DNA from: Marinobacter caseinilyticus
Lineage (GTDB): Bacteria > Pseudomonadota > Gammaproteobacteria > Pseudomonadales > Oleiphilaceae
DNA: 57,252 nucleotides
Direction of reading: 5' to 3'
Assembly (NCBI RefSeq): GCF_011074955.1
Contig: NZ_WUQJ01000029.1
Coordinates: 1-57,252 of the forward strand
This document shows, piece by piece, positions 9,330 to 18,065 of the stretch (positions are counted from its first letter, which is position 1; every line of letters begins with the position of its first letter). The position numbers and the translations under genes were made by a program. The notes under the pieces are model-generated. The model did not search any database, was not told the DNA's origin, and worked only from the letters and a program-made list of their open reading frames with translations.

Positions 9330-10193
9330 TCAGAAATTCTTGCGTCGACCTGACCTAAGTGCCCAAATAACTGGCACAAGCACCAGCACCAGCGGTAACA
9401 GCCATTTCATTACGTAGCTGACGTACTCAAACAGATATCGCAGTGTCATGAAGTGATAGGTATCCTCAAACAGCGTAAAGCTGGAGTTGTAGGCCTCAAA
9501 CAGATAGTCAACCTCACGTTCGGTATAACCAGACGCCAGGTAGCGCGCTTTGACTTGGCCCGTATTGGCCTTGAGGTTCTGCAGAGACGTGCCCAGCGAG
9601 ACACCGAAATCAGGGTCAACCAAAAACCGTGCACCATTGTCTCGCTCATATTCGACAATGACATGACCGTCGAAGGAAACAATCCGATTCGGTACATTGT
9701 ACCGGTCCATCACCGACGAAAGCGCGATGGATGCATCACCGCATATACCAACACCTCGACGGATACTGCGGCGATAGTCTGCAAAGTGATACCGCTGGAA
9801 CTGAGAAAGCCCCGAAAACTGACCAACCGCCCACAGAAAGTAATTTTCCCAAAACGGAACCAGCTGTCGATAGTCCGATGCATTAACCCGCTCCCAATCG
9901 ATATGCACCAAACTGCGATTGATCACTTGGGTTGCCGATTCCGCAAGCTCCTTTTTCGAATCGATCTTCGCCAAAGCATCAATCGCATGCATACTTTCGG
10001 AATAACTCCAGACTTCCTTTGGGACAAATCGCAACTGCTCCAGGTCAGTCACACCAAGGCCAGGTTTGCGTATTGGCTGACTAAGGCCATATAAATTCAC
10101 CACAAAAAGACAAACACCCAATATCAGGCTCACCGCCATCGATATTGACAACCACCGGTATTGGTGTTCAATTTTTTCAGTATGGGTGCTCAT
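9330..10193 (-). CDS. Membrane-anchored transglutaminase-like cysteine protein
   Basis: A 287-residue protein with one membrane segment near residues 17-36 and another near 261-280, leaving about 220 residues between them, most likely in the periplasm. The domain has the order expected of the transglutaminase/NlpC-like papain fold: GVGICGDASIAL with Cys151, DGHVIVEY with His177, and LVDPDFGV with Asp193, the Cys-His-Asp triad. Members of this fold can be proteases, peptidyl-transferases or isopeptide-forming enzymes. Its ATG overlaps the AsnB-like gene by four bases, so the two are translationally coupled and belong to the EPS array. What it cleaves or joins is unknown; acting on aminoacyl or amide groups of the polymer, or processing a locus protein in place of an exosortase, are guesses. 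Confidence 0.8.
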   Translation of the reverse strand: MSTHTEKIEHQYRWLSISMAVSLILGVCLFVVNLYGLSQPIRKPGLGVTDLEQLRFVPKEVWSYSESMHAIDALAKIDSKKELAESATQVINRSLVHIDWERVNASDYRQLVPFWENYFLWAVGQFSGLSQFQRYHFADYRRSIRRGVGICGDASIALSSVMDRYNVPNRIVSFDGHVIVEYERDNGARFLVDPDFGVSLGTSLQNLKANTGQVKARYLASGYTEREVDYLFEAYNSSFTLFEDTYHFMTLRYLFEYVSYVMKWLLPLVLVLVPVIWALRSGRRKNF

Positions 10194-12100
10194 TGCCTTG
10201 CCCTTTGTGGTTCACCACTATAGGCCTGCCACCAAAGCTCAAAAGCCAACATACTCCAGATCTCCTGGGTGTATTGATTGTCTCCGGCTAAATGACGCTG
10301 CCAGAGTTTGCGCACGGCATTGATATTGAAGATCTGAGCCAACCCTGCATTCTCGTTGTGAAACGCGGTCTCAACTGCAGGCCGGATTTCCGTGCGCAAC
10401 CACTCTGCCAGAGGCACTGAAAACCCCATTTTTTTCCGATACAGAATGTCATCGGGTAATAGCCTTGAAAAGGTATCTTTAAGGATAAACTTTTTCTCCT
10501 TGCCGTTCATTTTCAAAGCCGATGGTATACCCGCGGCATATTCAACAACCCGGTAGTCAAGCAGCGGAGCTCGTGTCTCAAGCGAGTGGGCCATGCTCAT
10601 TCGGTCGACTTTGACCAGAATGTCACCCGGCAGATAGGTTTTGATATCGGTATAGAGGATTTTGGAAAGATGGTCGTCAGTGTCGGCTTTGCGATAATGC
10701 TGCCTGGTGATATCGGCCGGGTCATAATCCGCAGTGTCGCGGCTGAACTCACCGGTAACCAATTCGTCCCACACTGAACGCCGGAAGAAACTGTTGGTTA
10801 TAAAAAAAGCTTCGTCTGGCTCTAGTGCCAGGGTTCCGAGCAATGACTGAGCCTTTCGGGCGACAGGCAAATTTATCGTTCCAGCCAATTGCGCAGCCCA
10901 GGGTAATACTCCGATCCGCAAAGCTTTTGGTATCAGATTCCTGAGACGATTTTCAATGTAATCAGTGCGATATTTACTGTACCCGGCGAAATTTTCGTCA
11001 CCACCATCACCAGCCAGCGCCACCGTCACTTGCCGCCGGGCTAACTGGGACACAAAATACGTTGGCACAAACGATGGATCGGCAAAGGGCTCGTCAAAAA
11101 ATCGCGCAATGTCGGTCAGGTGGCTGGCAACGTTTTCCCTGACGGTAAATTCATGGTGATCCGTCTGAAACTGTTTGGCCACCTGACTCGCGTACTGCAC
11201 TTCGTCGAATCGCCTGGAATCAAAACCAATGGAGCAGGTTGTGACAGGCCGTTTGGATTGATTTGCCATCAAACCCACTATCGCACTGGAATCTACCCCG
11301 CCACTTAAGAATGCGCCCAACGGGACGTCACTGACCATCCGCAATGACACGGCGTCGTCAATCAGATCGTATAAGCCATCCCTGATTTCCGGCAAGGTGT
11401 GACCGTTCACCTTTGAGAACGACACATCCCAATATTGTTTGAGTTCACTCTGCGTACCATTGGTTGTCAGCCAATAGCCCGGCGGCAACTTGTGGACATT
11501 CTCGAATATGGTTTTGGGGTCGGGAACATATTGATAGGCAAAAAAATCCTTGATCGCGTCGGGGCGTAGCTTGCGTGGAATGAACGGGAGCTCAAGGAGC
11601 GATTTGATTTCCGAGGCGAATGCAAAACACCCACCTCCGTCGTAGTAATAAAGGGGTTTTTTACCCAATCGATCTCGCGCCAGAAACACCTGTTTGGTTT
11701 CAGTATCCCAGATGGCTATTGCGAACATGCCATTGAGGTCATCCAGGCAACGGAACCCTTTCTGCTCAAACAGAGCGAGCAGAACCTCGGTATCCGTGCC
11801 CGTCTTAAAGGCGTAACCGTCTTCTTCCAGTGCCTGCTTCAGTATTCGGTAATTATAGATCTCACCGTTGAAAACTATAAAGAATCGACCTGTTGCCGAT
11901 TTCATTGGCTGGGTGCCTGAGTCACTCAGATCAAGAATACTGAGTCGTCGGTGGGCGAGCCCGATATGGTCGTCTATGAAGTGCCCGCTGGCATCGGGAC
12001 CACGGTGAACAATGGCTTGCCCCATGCTTTCCAGCCACTGTCTGTGAACATCCCTGCCAGGCGTTGCCAGGGTTCTAAGAAAACCCGCCAATCCACACAT
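10190..12100 (-). CDS. AsnB-like amidotransferase, exosortase A-system type
   Basis: A 636-residue glutamine-dependent amidotransferase with the two classic domains. Cys2 of MCGLAGF is the class II glutaminase nucleophile, supported by RRLSILDLSDSGTQP and NGEIYNY. The synthetase half has the ATP-binding PP-loop LSGGVDSS at 265-272, then LAGDGGDENFAGY and the late KVDRMSMAHSLETRAPLLD block. The family is asparagine synthase-like; length and context match the amidotransferase that recurs in XrtA-linked EPS loci (TIGR03108-like), where it probably amidates a sugar carboxylate rather than making asparagine. With wecBC in the locus, ManNAcA amidation is a sensible substrate guess. It lies 2 bases after the preceding GT4 gene and overlaps the transglutaminase-like gene by 4. 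Confidence 0.9.
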   Translation of the reverse strand: MCGLAGFLRTLATPGRDVHRQWLESMGQAIVHRGPDASGHFIDDHIGLAHRRLSILDLSDSGTQPMKSATGRFFIVFNGEIYNYRILKQALEEDGYAFKTGTDTEVLLALFEQKGFRCLDDLNGMFAIAIWDTETKQVFLARDRLGKKPLYYYDGGGCFAFASEIKSLLELPFIPRKLRPDAIKDFFAYQYVPDPKTIFENVHKLPPGYWLTTNGTQSELKQYWDVSFSKVNGHTLPEIRDGLYDLIDDAVSLRMVSDVPLGAFLSGGVDSSAIVGLMANQSKRPVTTCSIGFDSRRFDEVQYASQVAKQFQTDHHEFTVRENVASHLTDIARFFDEPFADPSFVPTYFVSQLARRQVTVALAGDGGDENFAGYSKYRTDYIENRLRNLIPKALRIGVLPWAAQLAGTINLPVARKAQSLLGTLALEPDEAFFITNSFFRRSVWDELVTGEFSRDTADYDPADITRQHYRKADTDDHLSKILYTDIKTYLPGDILVKVDRMSMAHSLETRAPLLDYRVVEYAAGIPSALKMNGKEKKFILKDTFSRLLPDDILYRKKMGFSVPLAEWLRTEIRPAVETAFHNENAGLAQIFNINAVRKLWQRHLAGDNQYTQEIWSMLAFELWWQAYSGEPQRARQ

Positions 12101-12102
12101 GA

Positions 12103-13266
12103 TTAACCAATCCTTTGGCTTTCTGAACCGGCCGCGAGGTCACGATTCAGGATTCGATGGAATAGCTGTTCGTATTCAATCGCCATTCGCGATGCCGAAT
12201 ACTGAGCCTCAATTTTTTGACGTCCGGCCGCCGTCAACTGATTAGAAAGAGCAGTATTGTCGAGAACCTTCTGACATTGTGATACCAGCGTCTGAATATC
12301 GCCATGTGGTGCCAGCATTCCGGTATTGCCATTATCAATCAATTGGTCCACGCCGGGAATATCGTAGGCAACTACGGGCACACCGACCGCCATGGCCTCC
12401 ATCAAACAGCGCGGAATACCTTCCAGCGATGACGTCATTACAAAAAGGTCGAACCCAGCCAGACGCTCAATTCGGTCATTACAAAATCCTAAAAACCGAA
12501 TCGCCTGGCCACTCTGGAGATCGTTTGCAATATGCTCAAGTTCTTTACGCTGACGTCCTTCACCCAATAATTCAAGTCGCAATCCGGGATCGTCCCGGTG
12601 CAGCAAATCAAAAGCCTTCAGCAAATCAACCAAGCCCTTGCGAGGAATTAGCTGACCAATAAAGCCTATTGTCCGTGTGTTGCCACCGTCATCGCTGATA
12701 CTCGCTTTAGGCAAAGATGCAAGCTCTTTATCAATATCGAAGAGATCCACACCATTCCTGATAAAACGGGTCTTTTTAGTGGGAACATTAAATCGCCTCA
12801 TGTCTTCGACAAGTTCCTCTGACAGCGGCGCCACCGCGTCAAAGTGGCGCAGCATATAGGTGCCAGCGCGGATGAACATACCCAATTTGAAACCAACTGC
12901 ACCAGAAAACCCGTGAGGTGTGCTGACACAGGGAATTCCCGCTCGCCGAGCCGCCAGCCAGCCGAGAATGTCCGACTTATAACCGTGGCTATGAATGACA
13001 TCGATTTCCCGCTCACGGATGATCTCTACCAATTGCGACACCACACGCAGGTCAAACCGACCTCGCATGGGCAGGTAATGAACTTTGCCGGCATCCACTG
13101 GGTATTGCTCAGCGACCGAAAGATCCTGGGTTTCACTCTCCTTCGTCACCGCCAGCTCACATATCATACGGTCATGTTGAGCGTTATTGGCTAATGCGAT
13201 GACCCAGCGCTCTGCCCCATAGAACCCTGCAGGAGTGATGAACTGTAAAACGCGTATCGGCTTCAT
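12103..13266 (-). CDS. GT4 glycosyltransferase
   Basis: A 387-residue soluble GT-B transferase. It opens with IRVLQFITPAGFYGAERWV, carries IDVIHSHGYKSDILGWLAA and STPHGFSG in the acceptor half, and IGFIGQLIPRKGLVDLL plus SLEGIPRCLMEAMAVGVPVV in the donor half; the latter has the EX7E motif. It should add one sugar to the lipid-linked repeat at the cytoplasmic face. The gene overlaps the Wzy-like gene upstream by four bases and is two bases from the AsnB-like gene downstream. With the initiating transferase, the GT2, the other GT4 and the forward GT4, there are five transferases, compatible with a repeat of about four to five sugars. Confidence 0.88.
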   Translation of the reverse strand: MKPIRVLQFITPAGFYGAERWVIALANNAQHDRMICELAVTKESETQDLSVAEQYPVDAGKVHYLPMRGRFDLRVVSQLVEIIREREIDVIHSHGYKSDILGWLAARRAGIPCVSTPHGFSGAVGFKLGMFIRAGTYMLRHFDAVAPLSEELVEDMRRFNVPTKKTRFIRNGVDLFDIDKELASLPKASISDDGGNTRTIGFIGQLIPRKGLVDLLKAFDLLHRDDPGLRLELLGEGRQRKELEHIANDLQSGQAIRFLGFCNDRIERLAGFDLFVMTSSLEGIPRCLMEAMAVGVPVVAYDIPGVDQLIDNGNTGMLAPHGDIQTLVSQCQKVLDNTALSNQLTAAGRQKIEAQYSASRMAIEYEQLFHRILNRDLAAGSESQRIG

Positions 13267-14615
13267 ATTGGCTTTGCCTTCCTGACTGGCGATTTAATAC
13301 CGTTGCGGTTAGGAACGATCGATTTTGCAATGGATTCCTGTTTTTGGAGGTAATACACATTCACGCCCGACGCCATCAACAAGATCATCCAATAAAGAAT
13401 CTCAGCTCGAAACTGATTGATAAAGGTTCCGGCCACCAAATAACTGACAAGACCGCACTCTAACGCCAGCAATTTGAAGTACTGGCTATTGTGGCCTTCT
13501 TGAACAACCCACCGCTTGGCCTTTTGAGAAACCCGACGTAGCGAAAACAGGGCCGCAATAAAAATGCCAAAACCAAGCGGACCGACCTCTGACAGGCCTT
13601 GAAACCATAAGGAGTGGACACTGCGATTCTCGACACCGCCGCGGGTCTCATCATCCATATAGAGCGACGCCAGTTGGTTGTATCCCTGTATACCCATCCC
13701 CATGGGATGGTCCTCGAGCATGTCGAACGTTGTCAGCCAGAATACTATCCGGCCAGAGCCACTTTCCTTTGATTCTGGATTTTGTAGCGTTTGCATGCGC
13801 TCCCAAAACAAGTCGTCCGTAACATAAAGAGCGCCACTTAAACCGGCAACGGCAATCATAATGGCCATTGCACGCTGGCCTTTCTTTCGATACTTCGAAA
13901 ACATCATGAAAAGTAGGTACAGGCCAGAGCCGGCCACCACCCCCAGGAATGCGCCGCGGCTGTTTATCAATACCAGCCCGTTCGCAATCAACGCCCCACA
14001 GGCCACGCATATCAGTTTTGTCTTCCAGCGACCCATCCACGCGTAATACATGAGTAACGCTCCAGCCGGCACCAACGCTGCAGCAACACCATTGGCATCC
14101 GGTGAATCAGCCATACCGATTCCCTCAACGCGGCTACCGACGTTACGGCCTGTAATCGTGGCGAGATAGCCAATATAGGTCGCACCGGCGATGTAGGCCC
14201 AGATCGCTGCATCCAGTGTCTTTTCCGAGTGCAGCAGTTTATAGGCCACCATGACAATGACGATCAGCTTCACGTAGTAAATGGTGAACTGGTCATGAGC
14301 TCTTGGGTTGAGCGCCCAGGTATATGCCAGAAAATAAACAGCGACCAACGCAATTAACCATTTGAATACCGGCTGGGTTTTCCAGGGGCTAGTTTCAGTG
14401 TATTTTCGGTAACCCAGTCCGAAGACCACGAGCATCAGCAAGGCGGAAATAAGCGAGTAGCTTATGCCGGGTATAAAAGCTGACCACCATCGTTGATCTG
14501 GATTAAAAAAATAGACGAGCTGATAAAGGATAAAAGCAGACGAACCACTGTAGAAAAGCGTGGCGGTAATGCCCCCAAAAAATACCATCAGGAACAAAAG
14601 CGCGAACTTGGACAT
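13263..14615 (-). CDS. O-antigen ligase/Wzy-type polymerase
   Basis: A 450-residue membrane protein with about 10-12 hydrophobic segments and a larger hydrophilic loop near residues 255-325. That loop holds SGSGRIVFWLTTFDMLEDHPMG and GYNQLASLYMDDE, followed by RSVHSLWFQGLSEVGPLG. The conserved R, H and H-S-LWFQ pattern is the Wzy_C/O-antigen ligase signature. The early FNPDQRWWS phrase recalls the ligase-like protein of exosortase A loci (TIGR03097-like). It could polymerise undecaprenyl-linked repeats in the periplasm or transfer glycans to a protein; with Wzx, Wzz and Wza alongside, polymerase is the better reading. Start and stop overlap neighbours by one and four bases. Confidence 0.85.
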   Translation of the reverse strand: MSKFALLFLMVFFGGITATLFYSGSSAFILYQLVYFFNPDQRWWSAFIPGISYSLISALLMLVVFGLGYRKYTETSPWKTQPVFKWLIALVAVYFLAYTWALNPRAHDQFTIYYVKLIVIVMVAYKLLHSEKTLDAAIWAYIAGATYIGYLATITGRNVGSRVEGIGMADSPDANGVAAALVPAGALLMYYAWMGRWKTKLICVACGALIANGLVLINSRGAFLGVVAGSGLYLLFMMFSKYRKKGQRAMAIMIAVAGLSGALYVTDDLFWERMQTLQNPESKESGSGRIVFWLTTFDMLEDHPMGMGIQGYNQLASLYMDDETRGGVENRSVHSLWFQGLSEVGPLGFGIFIAALFSLRRVSQKAKRWVVQEGHNSQYFKLLALECGLVSYLVAGTFINQFRAEILYWMILLMASGVNVYYLQKQESIAKSIVPNRNGIKSPVRKAKPI

Positions 14616-15787
14616 TAACGTCGCTCCCGTTCAGTGCGGGCACTGCTCCAGACAACTTGAGTTTCACCTTTAAGCGCCCGAACAATACCGCGCAACGCAT
14701 AGAGGTTGACCATGACAAAGTAATAGGGAACCGATACCCACACTGCCAACTGATTTTTATCGCCTTTACAGTGTCCGACCAGCGCAAGGCTCAGGATCAA
14801 CAAACCGCCCAGTGTCAGTGCCTGGAATACTCGGACATGCGCTAGCGCCAGTACGGCACTGCCTGAAATCCCAACCACCAGAAACGCAGGAATTAGCCAC
14901 CGCAACAACTTATGGGAGATAACCTCCCATGCAAATATTCCTACCTTTGCAGGATTCATGGCCGTCTTTACGCGCATCAAACCACGTATACTGCGATTTA
15001 CAATGCGTTCTTTGCGGGCAATCTCACGCCCGAAGTCCCCAGCAGTTTCCTCATAGCACCGCGCTTCAGGCTCAAAGATTCCTCGGTAGCCTTTGCTGAT
15101 TATCTGAAGTGGGTTAACAAAATCGTTGATATCTTTTTGCTGCAACGGCTCCCAGAGTTCTGATCGGATACCGTAGATAGCTCCGTCACCGCCGACCACA
15201 GAATGCAGACGTGACTCCATGGTTTTGATGGCCAGTTCATATCGCCAGTACAGGTTTTCACTTTTTGCGCTGGCACCTTCGTGAGCATCGGTATAGAGCG
15301 CTGCACCAACGACATACCCGACCCTTCGATCGGCAAAATTCCGCACCAGTTTACGAATGGCATCCGTATCGTAAAGGGCATTGGCATCGCTAAAAACAAC
15401 AATCTCACTCGCGACTTTTTCCATCGCCAGATTCAGCCCCATTGTTTTTCCCAGCCGGCCTTCCTGTCGGATCAAATCGACCTGCTCACTCAAAAAACCC
15501 CTGACAATATCGTCTGTGCCATCGTCGGACCCATCGGATACCAACAAAATACGCAGTTTGTCCTTGGGGTAATCAAGGTTGAGTGCATTCTCCAGCTTTT
15601 CAGCAATGACAACCGCCTCGTTGTAGCACGAAATAATCAACGTAACGCTCGGAGTAATTTCCTCACGCTTGTGATTGATCGGTCGACGCATTCTGCTCGT
15701 TAACCAAAGTAACAACGGATAGCCCGCGTACACATAAACAGGTACCAGCAAACAGAGCAGGGTCACTATCAAAACGGCAGCCATCAT
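14615..15787 (-). CDS. GT2 family membrane glycosyltransferase
   Basis: A 390-residue GT-A transferase. A membrane segment at about 4-22 is followed by the catalytic domain: TLIISCYNEAVVIAEKLEN, the nucleotide-binding LVSDGSDDGTDDI, the metal-binding FSDANALYD (D-x-D like) and the later GGDGAIYGIR. Three or four hydrophobic segments near the C-terminus (about 285-370) anchor it, as in processive or polyprenyl-linked GT2 enzymes. I chose ATG at 15787 because it gives the common ATGA overlap with the stop of the FemAB-like gene; the longer reading adds 64 residues that lie inside that gene and match nothing in the family. It overlaps the polymerase gene by one base. Confidence 0.87.
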   Translation of the reverse strand: MMAAVLIVTLLCLLVPVYVYAGYPLLLWLTSRMRRPINHKREEITPSVTLIISCYNEAVVIAEKLENALNLDYPKDKLRILLVSDGSDDGTDDIVRGFLSEQVDLIRQEGRLGKTMGLNLAMEKVASEIVVFSDANALYDTDAIRKLVRNFADRRVGYVVGAALYTDAHEGASAKSENLYWRYELAIKTMESRLHSVVGGDGAIYGIRSELWEPLQQKDINDFVNPLQIISKGYRGIFEPEARCYEETAGDFGREIARKERIVNRSIRGLMRVKTAMNPAKVGIFAWEVISHKLLRWLIPAFLVVGISGSAVLALAHVRVFQALTLGGLLILSLALVGHCKGDKNQLAVWVSVPYYFVMVNLYALRGIVRALKGETQVVWSSARTERERR

Positions 15788-16935
15788 AATGTTATGTACT
15801 TCCGAATCCGTGGCCCAAGCCAGTTGGCAATAAACAGCGGCAGACATTGCCAGCCAGTTTCGATCCAGTGACGCAGCTTGCGCGATACAACCGACGGCTC
15901 GGCTACACTGCTTATTGCCCCAACCTTGCCATCTCGCTGAAGCTGAACCCAGTTTAATCGGTAAGGTCGTGCACCCCACTGCTTTTTAAACCGATAGGTA
16001 CCCTCACCAAACGTGGAGCGACCAAAATCGAACCATCTGCACTCGTTGTCCGTCACATGCGCAAGCAACGACCAGTAGAGCAGCATGTTGGGTGCCAGGT
16101 GGTTGTATTCCAACAACGTGGATGCCCACGGAATCGCCGCCCTGCGGCCATTCAACAGCACAACTCCGGCCCCAACTATCTGCTGCTTATTCCAGACCAG
16201 ACCAATAAGCATGCAATCGCCATAGCGGGCTTTTAACGCACGGAACCAGGCCAAACTGTGCACCGGTGATCCGAGACGCTTCATATTCTTGGCAAACACT
16301 TCGTAAAAGGCATCAACCAATGATGATGAAACCGACACTTCCGCTGTCAGACCATTCTTCTGAGCCTTACGTATCTGGCTACGAAGTTTGGGTTTGTAAC
16401 TCTTTATCAGCAATTCGCTGCTGCCTGGCAACTCACAAAGCATACTGACTTTCGGTGCAAAGCAGTGGTCCTCGTTCGTGTAAGAGTCGTCCAGTGGTTC
16501 CCCCATCATCCTCATCTCGCAGTTGCTGACACCCCATTCCTCCATTCGCTCACAGGCCGCTTTGAGCAAAGCCTCCTGGGTTGGCGGATCAAGTGCCAGC
16601 GGTCCGCCGAGATCGCAAAATGGTAACGATGTGATCTCCACTTTTCTCCAGGGCGTCTTAACCAGACACAGCGGAAATACCCCCGCCAGCACAAGGCCCT
16701 TGGTAAAAACCATCAGCAACTTGCAGGTATGTCCATAGGCTTGCTCCACCGATTCAAGCCATGCCAACCGATGATAAGGGGTGCCCTGGGGGTGCTGGCT
16801 GACAAATTCATCCCAACCCTTGGCTACCGCTTGGTCTGGCGCTACCATTTGCACTGTGAGTGAAGCGGTATACTCTCCCTCCGCCTCTGTTACCCTGCCT
16901 TGTAACCGATTAGCGACCATTCTCTGTCCCTGCAT
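15784..16935 (-). CDS. FemAB-like transferase of XrtA-type EPS loci
   Basis: A 383-residue double-GNAT FemAB-like protein. Visible family features include HPQGTPYHRLAWLESVEQAYG near 44-64, FPLCLVKTP, LPFCDLGGPL, then LRSQIRKAQKNGL, NMKRLGSPVHSLAWF and, near the end, FDFGRSTFGEGTYRFKKQWGA. This corresponds to the FemAB protein that accompanies exosortase A systems (TIGR03019-like). FemAB relatives use aminoacyl-tRNA or acyl-CoA to modify cell-wall peptides; the substrate in EPS loci is not known. A second in-frame ATG at 16920 is preceded by AGGGAC at good spacing and may be the true start; both overlap the previous gene. It is coupled by ATGA to the GT2 gene. Confidence 0.88.
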   Translation of the reverse strand: MQGQRMVANRLQGRVTEAEGEYTASLTVQMVAPDQAVAKGWDEFVSQHPQGTPYHRLAWLESVEQAYGHTCKLLMVFTKGLVLAGVFPLCLVKTPWRKVEITSLPFCDLGGPLALDPPTQEALLKAACERMEEWGVSNCEMRMMGEPLDDSYTNEDHCFAPKVSMLCELPGSSELLIKSYKPKLRSQIRKAQKNGLTAEVSVSSSLVDAFYEVFAKNMKRLGSPVHSLAWFRALKARYGDCMLIGLVWNKQQIVGAGVVLLNGRRAAIPWASTLLEYNHLAPNMLLYWSLLAHVTDNECRWFDFGRSTFGEGTYRFKKQWGARPYRLNWVQLQRDGKVGAISSVAEPSVVSRKLRHWIETGWQCLPLFIANWLGPRIRKYITL

Positions 16936-18043
16936 CTTTCAGCCATTGCTGCCTGGTTTCCCGGATCATCTGTTCCAGTTTCAGTTTGAGTCTAGGTCTT
17001 TGCAGCGAGACCTGGACCAATTGCCTATGAAACGTGCCCAGGCTCACCTTGTACTGTTCTTCCCCACCCATGAAATCGTAGTATTTGAATCCGTGGTGAC
17101 GATAATCCTCAATACACAAACTGTGCCCCACCAGGCCGGGCTTTAACTTGTTATCCGACTCCGTCAACATGCCACCCAAATAGAAGTACACAACCTGTTT
17201 GTGCAGCAGGTTGTAAAAGCAGGCAATTGTCTCATTCCCCGCTTTCACTGAAACCAGATCGATGCCACCTTTTACCCACTCAGACCGAATCAATGACCGA
17301 TGAAAGCGAACAAATTCCGGGTTGGCATAACCGCTTTGGTCAGTTCCCCCGCCCCAGCGTTCAAGGTGTCGGGGCCCAATGCTCTCAAACATTTCAAGTG
17401 CTTCTTCCACCGTATCTGGGCGATACAGTTCAACCGCGTTTCGTTGCGCATACATCCGGTGTGAACGATTGATCTGGTAACGGGTGTTACGCGACAGCGT
17501 ATCCAGGTAGTGTTTTCCGGAGCGACGCAATTGCTCAAGGTCGACACCGTAACAAGGCGCCTCCCACCGGATGTGTTTGTACAACCCCATTGAACGTGCA
17601 TAAAAATCGCCTTCCTTCGAGTCAATGGCCCCAACGATGAACTCATCCCAATCCTGGCGTTCATCCCCCAGATACGCCAGACAGACACTGGCAACTTCCT
17701 GTTCGCGGCCAGCTTCCGCAAGAAAGCCATTGTATTCGATCCATATCTGATCTAACGCCTTGGTGCCCGTTTGATGAAGCCTCAGACAACGGGAACGAAG
17801 CACCCCATGCCTGCATTCATCCGTGGCGACAACAAGCCCAAGCCCTACCAAACGATGGCCCTCAGTCACCCTGATGACATGGGCCTCTGGTTTATAAACT
17901 GCAAGCCACTGGCCAAGCCATTGCCAGGACAGAAAAACGGAGGTGGATGACCGGCTTTCAAGGTCTTCCCACTCGTCTCTCAGCGTCACGATGTTGGAGA
18001 TCGCCTGCTGCGTTGCGACCAGCTTTGCGGCAGTCATCCGCAC
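16910..18043 (-). CDS. GNAT/CelD-like acyltransferase
   Basis: A 377-residue protein of the GNAT superfamily, CelD/BcsL-like branch. WEDLESRSSTSVFLSWQWLG near residues 26-45 is the usual opening of this group, and the C-terminal half has GNETIACFYNLLHKQVVYFYLGG and YYDFMGGEEQYKVSLG, with the acyl-CoA or acceptor site of Acetyltransf_6 proteins. It may acylate or aminoacylate a sugar of the repeat. Being next to, and overlapping, the FemAB-like gene suggests the two modify the same polymer, perhaps in sequence. There is no signal peptide or membrane segment, so it acts in the cytoplasm. Substrate assignment is open. Confidence 0.8.
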   Translation of the reverse strand: MRMTAAKLVATQQAISNIVTLRDEWEDLESRSSTSVFLSWQWLGQWLAVYKPEAHVIRVTEGHRLVGLGLVVATDECRHGVLRSRCLRLHQTGTKALDQIWIEYNGFLAEAGREQEVASVCLAYLGDERQDWDEFIVGAIDSKEGDFYARSMGLYKHIRWEAPCYGVDLEQLRRSGKHYLDTLSRNTRYQINRSHRMYAQRNAVELYRPDTVEEALEMFESIGPRHLERWGGGTDQSGYANPEFVRFHRSLIRSEWVKGGIDLVSVKAGNETIACFYNLLHKQVVYFYLGGMLTESDNKLKPGLVGHSLCIEDYRHHGFKYYDFMGGEEQYKVSLGTFHRQLVQVSLQRPRLKLKLEQMIRETRQQWLKDAGTENGR

Positions 18044-18065
18044 CCTACTCCGTCCGTTGCCATAT

